DNA from: Myxococcales bacterium
GTDB lineage: Bacteria > Myxococcota > Polyangia > Fen-1088
Direction: 5' to 3'
Assembly: GCA_003159055.1 (NCBI GenBank)
Contig: PMLH01000600.1
Location: 1-7,816 of the forward strand
DNA: 7,816 nt
Shown here in pieces: positions 5,152 to 7,816 of the stretch. The notes beneath the pieces were generated by a model. That model saw nothing but the letters and a program-made list of their open reading frames with translations, searched no databases and was not told where the DNA came from. A program made the position numbers and the translations under genes. Numbering within the stretch: position 1 is the first letter of the stretch; each line of letters opens with the position of its first letter.

Positions 5152-7521
5152 ATGAGTCTTATCGAGAAATTGCGGCGAATACCGCCGATCTGGTGGATTG
5201 TATTTTTCGCGGCGGCCCTGGTGCTGCCACGGCTTGGCTCGTTCGGCTTCTGGGATCCATGGGAGCTGAAGATCGCCGAGCACGCACGCGACATGGCGTC
5301 GTCCTCGTCGGTTTTCGACGTGACGGTGGACAAGCGTTTCACCGCCGAGCCTCCCCTGGACCTCGTCTTGAGCGCCGTCGGCATGCGGATTCTCTCCGTC
5401 GGCGAGCTCGGCGGACGCATCGGCAACGGCCTTTGCGCCATCCTGGCGATCTTGGCCGTGTACTGGGCGGGTCTTGGCCTGTTTCGCCGCCGCGCCGCCG
5501 TGCTGTCGGCCCTGGCCTTGGGATCATTTCCCCTCTTTGTCCTTGAAGCGCGACAGCTGATTTCCGACATGCCGCTGGTTGCCGGCTTGGCGTTGGCACT
5601 GGGTGGCTTTGGCCGCTACGCCTGGCCGGCCGACGGGACACGCCGCATCCGCGATCTCGTGGTGGCCGCGGCTGGGCTGCTCATGGGCCTTCTGTCGGGC
5701 GGTGCGATGTTGGGCGTGGCGCTGCCGTCGCTGGCGGTCGCTGGGACGCTGCTCGTGGCTTTTGGCCTGCGGCCGCGCGCGGCCGAGGCATCCACACCGT
5801 CGCCGCTGTGCGCCGCGGGGGTCGGGCCGGACGTGGCCGCCGAGGTTGGGTTTGGCCAGGGCTTGTTCGTGAAAGGCGCACGCGGTCGTGCCGCGCTGAT
5901 CGCGGTTGCCGCGCTTGGCGTGTTGGTCTTGACATGGACCTTTGCCGCGGGGAACGTGGCTGGAAAATTCTCGCTGCTCTTGGGCGGCGTCCCTAGGGCG
6001 GCCACCCCGGCAACGACCTTCGAATTTTTCGTCAAGCAGCTCGGCTTTGGCCTGTTCCCGTGGAGCGCACTCGCGGTCTTCGCGCTGGGGCGTCCGTTGA
6101 TTCGACTCGGTGGCGGCAGCGAGCCGGATGGCGATCGGCTCGCGTTCTCGCAGCTTTACTTGCTGGTCTTCGCTGCATTCGGGTTCGGACTGTCGAGCCT
6201 GTTCGTGATCATGACCGGCGAGGCGCGCTTCGTGGCACTCGCCCCGATCGCCCTGGCCGTGGGCTCGCTGCTCGATGAGGCGCTCGAAGGTGAGCGCGCC
6301 GAGCCAGTTCTCGGCCTTCTGGTGGCGACTGGTACCATGGTGGTCGCGCGCGACTTCGTGCTTGCGCCGGAAGAGCTGGTTTCGGTGCACACCCTGGCGA
6401 AGGTCACCTGGCCGGCGGTGATCAAGATGGGGCCGGTGTTCATGGTGTTCGGCGTGCTTTTCGCAACCGGCATCTACGCCGGCTTCGCCACCCGCGGGCG
6501 CGCGCTCGGGCGCGTGGCCCTGCGCGACCTTGCCAAAGCGGGCACTTGGAGGCGGCGGATGGAAGGTGCCGTGGTCGAAGCTGGCCGATGGGGCATCCAG
6601 GTGGCGGTGGGCTCAGCGGTGGTCTTTGCAATGATGCTCGGGCTCCACTTGGTGCCGACGCTGTCCAAGCACCTCTCGTTCAAGCCGCTGCTCGAGTCCT
6701 ACACGCGCTTTGCCGTGCACGGCGAAAGAATCGGGCGCTACAAGGTCGAAGCACAGGGGGCAGGTTTCTACAGTCACAAGGAGATGACGGACCTCGGCTC
6801 CTTGGAGCGCGTGGCCGAATTCTTGCGCAGCCCGGAGCGGGTTTTTGCGTTGGTTTCCGCCAGCGAAAAAGGCGCGCTCGACGCAGCTCTGAAGAATGCC
6901 CACATCAACTACTTCGTGGTCGACGCATCGTCCTCGCGCTTCCTGCTCTTGTCGAACCGACTGGACCCGGGCGAGAAGGACGAAAATCCGCTGAAGAAAG
7001 ACGTCTGGATGGCGCCCCAACTTCCGCGAATGGTTACGGGCGAGGCGACCGCACCTGGCGCAGAGCCGGCTCAGAAATCGGAATGGCCTGATCAGCCGGC
7101 TCCGTGGCATTGGCGCATATCGATGCACACTATGTTCGAAGATGCGATCGAGCTGGTCGGTGCTGATTTTCCGCCCACCATTCGCAGGCCGGGCAGCATT
7201 CCTCTGACTCTGTATTTCCGGGTGCACAAGAAGCCGAAGCCGGGATTCCGCATCTTTGCCCACTTCGATTCGCCCAGCGAACCGCGTCTGCTCGGCGACC
7301 ACGCGCTTCTCAACGGGACCTTCCCCACCGACTACTGGCTGCCGGGTGAGTACATCCGCGACACCTTCGACGTCGAGGTACCCCTCATGACCACGCCGGC
7401 CGGCCGCTACACCGTGCTGATTGGCTTCTGGCCGGGTGGTGAAGGCAAGCGTCTCAAGATAACGTCCGGTCACAACGATGGTGCAGATCGGACCCAAGTG
7501 GGTTTCATCGAGATCAAATGA
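5152..7521 (+). CDS. PMT/ArnT-type (GT-C fold) membrane glycosyltransferase with C-terminal beta-sandwich domain
   Basis: 789 aa. The likely role is transfer of a sugar from a polyprenyl-phosphate donor to a lipid or protein acceptor on the outer face of the inner membrane. An N-terminal helix (13-29) leads into the first periplasmic loop with FWDPWELKIAEHARDM (33-48), the place where PMT/ArnT enzymes carry the catalytic acid, followed by AEPPLD (65-70) and EARQLISDMPLV (132-143), all in family order. I count roughly 12-14 hydrophobic segments up to about 503. The remainder is extracytoplasmic: 504-615 includes YFVVDASSSRFLLLSNRL (587-604), and 655-789 looks like a beta-sandwich (PGEYIRDTFDVEVP, GRYTVLIGFW). 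Only a weak GAGAG lies before ATG 5152, about 8 nt upstream. The stop overlaps the PilZ gene by 4 nt. Donor and acceptor are unknown; it is not necessarily an L-Ara4N transferase. Confidence 0.88.
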   Translation: MSLIEKLRRIPPIWWIVFFAAALVLPRLGSFGFWDPWELKIAEHARDMASSSSVFDVTVDKRFTAEPPLDLVLSAVGMRILSVGELGGRIGNGLCAILAILAVYWAGLGLFRRRAAVLSALALGSFPLFVLEARQLISDMPLVAGLALALGGFGRYAWPADGTRRIRDLVVAAAGLLMGLLSGGAMLGVALPSLAVAGTLLVAFGLRPRAAEASTPSPLCAAGVGPDVAAEVGFGQGLFVKGARGRAALIAVAALGVLVLTWTFAAGNVAGKFSLLLGGVPRAATPATTFEFFVKQLGFGLFPWSALAVFALGRPLIRLGGGSEPDGDRLAFSQLYLLVFAAFGFGLSSLFVIMTGEARFVALAPIALAVGSLLDEALEGERAEPVLGLLVATGTMVVARDFVLAPEELVSVHTLAKVTWPAVIKMGPVFMVFGVLFATGIYAGFATRGRALGRVALRDLAKAGTWRRRMEGAVVEAGRWGIQVAVGSAVVFAMMLGLHLVPTLSKHLSFKPLLESYTRFAVHGERIGRYKVEAQGAGFYSHKEMTDLGSLERVAEFLRSPERVFALVSASEKGALDAALKNAHINYFVVDASSSRFLLLSNRLDPGEKDENPLKKDVWMAPQLPRMVTGEATAPGAEPAQKSEWPDQPAPWHWRISMHTMFEDAIELVGADFPPTIRRPGSIPLTLYFRVHKKPKPGFRIFAHFDSPSEPRLLGDHALLNGTFPTDYWLPGEYIRDTFDVEVPLMTTPAGRYTVLIGFWPGGEGKRLKITSGHNDGADRTQVGFIEIK

Positions 7522-7816
7522 CAATCCACGCGAAAGAACGGCGTAAGCGCAGGGTTGACGTCCCTCAGGATCGGCGTCGCGGACGGGAACGGCGCGAACA
7601 CGAGCGGGTGGCGGTGTGCATGGAAGTCGACTACCGCTGCGATGATACCTTCCTGTTCGCATACATCACAGACATGTCGGCGATGGGGATTTTCATCCAA
7701 ACCACCACGCCAAAACCTGCCGGCACCTTGCTGAATCTGCGTTTCCGCATCGCGGAGGGAAAAAGGCTCGACGTGGATGGCAGGGTGATCTGGGTGAACC
7801 ACCCGCACGGCAAGGA
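7518..7816 (+). CDS. PilZ-domain protein (probable cyclic-di-GMP receptor), N-terminal part, runs off the right edge
   Basis: 99 complete codons before the window ends. Residues 1-30 are an arginine-rich tail; from residue 26 a PilZ domain follows. The two c-di-GMP-binding signatures are present: R-x3-R as R26-E-H-E-R30, and D-x-S-x2-G as D52-M-S54-A-M-G57. The strands IFIQTTTPKPAGTLLNLRF (58-76) and LDVDGRVIWVN (84-94) match the beta-barrel and resemble the PilZ variant repeated many times in Myxococcus genomes. The ATG at 7518 overlaps the glycosyltransferase TGA (7519-7521) as ATGA, so the two genes are translationally coupled. The expected role is to sense c-di-GMP and modulate a partner, plausibly the glycosyltransferase; the partner assignment is inference from coupling. 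The C-terminus is not visible, so further domains are possible. Confidence 0.9.
   Translation, partial: MTIHAKERRKRRVDVPQDRRRGRERREHERVAVCMEVDYRCDDTFLFAYITDMSAMGIFIQTTTPKPAGTLLNLRFRIAEGKRLDVDGRVIWVNHPHGK

Noticed and set aside
5524..6390. 288-codon open frame on the minus strand
   Set aside because: Charged, Gln/Arg/His-rich antisense shadow of the transmembrane part of the glycosyltransferase.
6613..7662. 349-codon open frame on the minus strand opposite the glycosyltransferase and PilZ genes
   Set aside because: Antisense shadow in high-GC DNA; it crosses two well-supported genes and its translation shows no recognisable motif or hydrophobic pattern.

Overview
The window comes from a GC-rich bacterium, most likely a member of Myxococcota (Polyangia or Myxococcia type). 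The reasons are the high GC content, a lipoprotein whose mature part is almost all Asp/Ser/Ala, a DUF4388 (PATAN-like) protein, a myxobacterial-style PilZ domain, and a cyclophilin and a GT-C glycosyltransferase that match subfamilies I associate with that phylum. This placement is inference from protein style, not from a database search.

Minus-strand block, read from about 4018 down to 1: an exported cyclophilin-type peptidyl-prolyl isomerase (4018-3338), a tiny acidic lipoprotein (3274-2993), a tail-anchored protein with two DUF4388-like repeats and a Pro/Ala-rich linker of about 430 residues (2972-999), a CDP-alcohol phosphatidyltransferase (947-201), and the first 65 codons of a sugar/polyol nucleotidyltransferase (196-1, cut by the window edge). 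Gaps are 63, 20, 51 and 4 nt, so they may be co-transcribed. The last two genes look like a functional pair: one activates a phosphorylated alcohol with a nucleotide, the other transfers the phospho-alcohol group in the membrane.

Plus-strand block: a metallo-beta-lactamase-fold hydrolase (4096-5076) reads divergently from the cyclophilin across a 77-bp gap. A 75-bp gap with a plausible extended -10 promoter follows, then a large polytopic PMT/ArnT-type glycosyltransferase (5152-7521). Overlapping its stop codon by 4 nt (ATGA) is a PilZ-domain gene (7518 to the right edge), which ties glycosyl transfer to probable cyclic-di-GMP sensing.

The theme is envelope biology: membrane phospho-alcohol transfer, lipid-linked glycosyl transfer, exported folding catalysis and c-di-GMP control. 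I see no CRISPR array, transposon, tRNA/rRNA or recognised defence system. The most unusual points are the metallo-hydrolase, which appears to have lost the two His ligands of one metal site while keeping the other site intact, and the long-linker tail-anchored DUF4388 protein with an 8-C homopolymer in its linker and a 14-bp tandem duplication across its stop codon. No gene-free stretch longer than 300 bases exists.
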